A stretch of DNA of 64,000 bases from Clostridium_AD sp050717635 (GTDB lineage: Bacteria > Bacillota > Clostridia > Clostridiales > Clostridiaceae): positions 496,001 to 560,000 of the forward strand of contig NZ_JBOITO010000013.1 of NCBI RefSeq assembly GCF_050717635.1. The letters are read 5' to 3'. Both the position numbers and the translations under genes were made by a program. Below, one piece after another: positions 63,092-64,000 of this stretch (position 1 is the first letter of the stretch; the number at the start of each line of letters is the position of its first letter). Under the pieces are notes generated by a model that saw only the letters and a list, made by a program, of their open reading frames with translations, had not been told where the DNA came from and searched no databases.

Positions 63092-63111
63092 CCCACACCT
63101 CAAGGAGTGGG
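63092..63111. repeat. Left-end subterminal hairpin of the IS605-type element
   Basis: CCCAC-A-CC-TCAA-GG-A-GTGGG forms an imperfect hairpin with one A-A mismatch, close to the element end next to the rhodopsin 5' part. Confidence 0.65.
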
Positions 63112-63122
63112 CTTTACACACA

Positions 63123-63251
63123 AAATATTGTAATAAAGTAATCCATCTTTGGAACACGTTTTGGATTTTTGCTCATAATAATTATCGCTATTGCACCGCC
63201 AGCCATTATGGCAACGTAAAGCCAGTGCAATATAATGAACTCAGAATTCAT
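63123..63251 (-). pseudogene. Xenorhodopsin-type rhodopsin, 5' part (helix A)
   Basis: From ATG 63251 the frame reads MNSEFIILHWLYVAIMAGG, then AIAIIIMSKNPKRVPKMDYFITIF, and then enters the element and stops (FCV, stop). This is helix A and the A-B loop of a microbial rhodopsin; the LHWLYVAIMAGG and SKNPKRVP segments match the same region of Anabaena-type rhodopsins (LHWIYVAGMTIG and SRNPRGVP in the sequence I remember). About 43 codons remain. AAAGGTTGTG lies upstream of the ATG. Together with 60681-61268 it gives about 238 residues, a normal size for the family. Confidence 0.85.
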
Positions 63252-63542
63252 AATGTCACAACCTTTCTAAAATTTTGTTAGTAATGTTACATAGTTTTGT
63301 CATTTTTAAAATATTTATGCTTCTTCTTATTCATTTCTGCTATGAATAAAACTGTAATTTTGTTTTATCAAAGGAGGATTTCTGCGTTTACTTATCAATC
63401 GGCTCCTGGCTATGTTTTTAAAAAAGTGAAGAGCTATACTTGCTTAAGAGAAATTAGATTTTTTTGAGAGGAAAGTTGTGAAGAGATTCTATCTTTTAGA
63501 GGATAGCCTTAAGGAAATAGCCTGTGAGGGGAGGAATGCAGC
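63252..63542. other. Intergenic region upstream of rhodopsin and YvrJ genes
   Basis: The sequence between the divergent rhodopsin 5' part and the YvrJ gene contains no gene I can support. A/T-rich promoter-like sequence is present on both strands, but I see no hexamer pair of good quality. The plus-strand stretch near 63530 carries GGGGAGGA, the YvrJ ribosome site. Confidence 0.4.
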
Positions 63543-63704
63543 ATGTTTGATGCATTTGTTAAACTGGCTAATACAGTTGGCTTCCCTATAGGAGTGAGTA
63601 TATATCTTTTAGTTAGATTTGAGAAGAAAATTGAGGATCTCAATAAATCTATCTCTAATTTAACAGCAGTTATATCCGCCGTTATAGGAAAATCTGAAAA
63701 ATAA
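63543..63704 (+). CDS. YvrJ family small membrane protein
   Basis: This 53-residue protein matches the YvrJ family: a short hydrophobic start (ANTVGFPIGVSIYLLVRF) followed by a charged helix (EKKIEDLNKSISNLTAVI). In B. subtilis yvrJ is near the extracytoplasmic sigma factor operon sigO; the molecular function is unknown. Some family members accompany phage or holin-like regions. ATG 63543 follows GGGGAGGA. The 3' end and terminator resemble those near 47128-47190. Confidence 0.75.
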   Translation: MFDAFVKLANTVGFPIGVSIYLLVRFEKKIEDLNKSISNLTAVISAVIGKSEK

Positions 63705-63735
63705 GGTTGCCGAATCTGGTATCCTTATTTTTTTA
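63698..63735 (+). terminator. Terminator after the YvrJ gene
   Basis: The outer stem AAATAAGG/CCTTATTT, a mismatch, and an inner TGCC/GGTA stem (one G-U pair) are followed by TTTTTTAG. Confidence 0.7.
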
Positions 63736-64000
63736 GTTTTATTTTAAAAACTCCACATGCGTTACAGGTAGAGCCTCGCTTCGCTATCTAACAAATAATA
63801 TATTTATAAAAATGAAAAGGGAACGTTATTTGAAAATTCATATAATTGGGCTCTAGGAATAAAAGAAAAATTCGAAAATGATATGGTAAAACAGGTTGGT
63901 ATCATGGTTAAGTAATATATGATTTTGACAAACAAACAGAAACATATAAATAGAATCGGGTTGACCTATACTTGCTAAAAATAAGCATCCAGCCTTTTGT
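63736..64000. other. Unassigned end region
   Basis: No intact gene is seen. One frame near 63820-63915 reads GTLFENSYNWALGIKEKFEN, then DMVKQVGIMVK and a stop, which looks like a coding remnant of unknown origin. The rest is A/T-rich intergenic sequence that may belong to a gene beyond the window. Confidence 0.35.

Larger units (their letters stand above)
61269..63122 (-). mobile_element. IS200/IS605-type element inserted in the rhodopsin gene
   Basis: An element of about 1.85 kb splits the rhodopsin gene. Its ends carry subterminal imperfect hairpins typical of IS200/IS605 elements (61281-61299 and 63092-63111), and there are no inverted terminal repeats. It holds one TnpB-like gene, itself interrupted by TGA, and no TnpA, so it would need a transposase in trans. 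The exact borders are uncertain by a few bases; joining the flanks gives an uninterrupted rhodopsin frame. The TnpB-like gene points the same way as the rhodopsin gene. Confidence 0.8.

Noticed and set aside
61269..63122. The IS605-type element could be an IStron that splices itself out to restore the rhodopsin mRNA.
   Set aside because: Only about 140 non-coding bases lie at each end, and I saw no group I intron core pairing. It stays worth one cDNA test, but the sequence does not support it.
1..64000. tRNA, rRNA, CRISPR array or prophage structural genes.
   Set aside because: No GC-rich cloverleaf or rRNA-like region, no regularly spaced repeats, and no capsid or tail genes were seen.

Overview
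The window looks like a chromosomal segment of a low-GC, spore-forming, anaerobic Firmicute of the Clostridium type. The genus-level guess rests on a V-type ATPase operon, NadABC de novo NAD synthesis, HPr kinase, two Spo0E-like phosphatases, an FprA-type flavodiiron protein, UPF0291, SPOCS-like, DUF3231 and DUF4317 proteins, frequent TTG starts and strong AGGAGG ribosome binding sites. No rRNA, tRNA or CRISPR array was seen.

Layout. 1-5570 is the distal part of a V-type ATPase operon (E, C, F, A, B, D). 5734-9392 holds def and a nadABC operon behind a well-formed promoter and a perfect inverted repeat. 9506-11590 is a chemoreceptor. 11742-12032 (minus) is a gene missed by ordinary ORF calling: a HesB-like / CC-Se-motif selenoprotein with in-frame TGA, a SECIS-like hairpin, a consensus promoter and a CsoR-like operator. 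12121-17897 carries an epimerase, fprA, small proteins, hprK and an M18 aminopeptidase. 17946-26077 (minus) is a PHP phosphoesterase and an unusual three-gene cluster: a 1618-residue HD/helical-repeat/NMNAT-like/GNAT-like/PRTase-like fusion, a lactate-dehydrogenase-like protein and a flavodoxin-like oxidoreductase. 26833-29759 is a three-gene 2-hydroxyacyl-CoA dehydratase/activase-type set. 30216-31761 is a PII-like protein overlapping a CPA2 antiporter. 31797-34603 (minus) is a multiheme c-type cytochrome with a CcmF-like protein, unusual for clostridia. 34773-39221 holds an RsmH homologue, cell-envelope genes and a uridine-kinase-like protein. 39421-47021 is a membrane-protein / flotillin / giant AAA ATPase operon. 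47022-49199 is an Rpn-nuclease region with decayed copies. 49200-54780 holds radA, envelope genes and an amino-acid ABC transporter. 55000-60501 (minus) holds EamA, DUF4317, a SPOCS-like protein and two tandem DUF3231 proteins.

The most striking region is 60681-63251 (minus): a microbial rhodopsin of the Anabaena-sensory-rhodopsin/xenorhodopsin type, cut between helices A and B by an IS200/IS605-type element whose TnpB-like gene itself carries an in-frame TGA. The two rhodopsin pieces rejoin in frame. The window ends with a YvrJ-family small protein and unassigned sequence.

All functional statements come from reading motifs and remembered family features. No database search was run.
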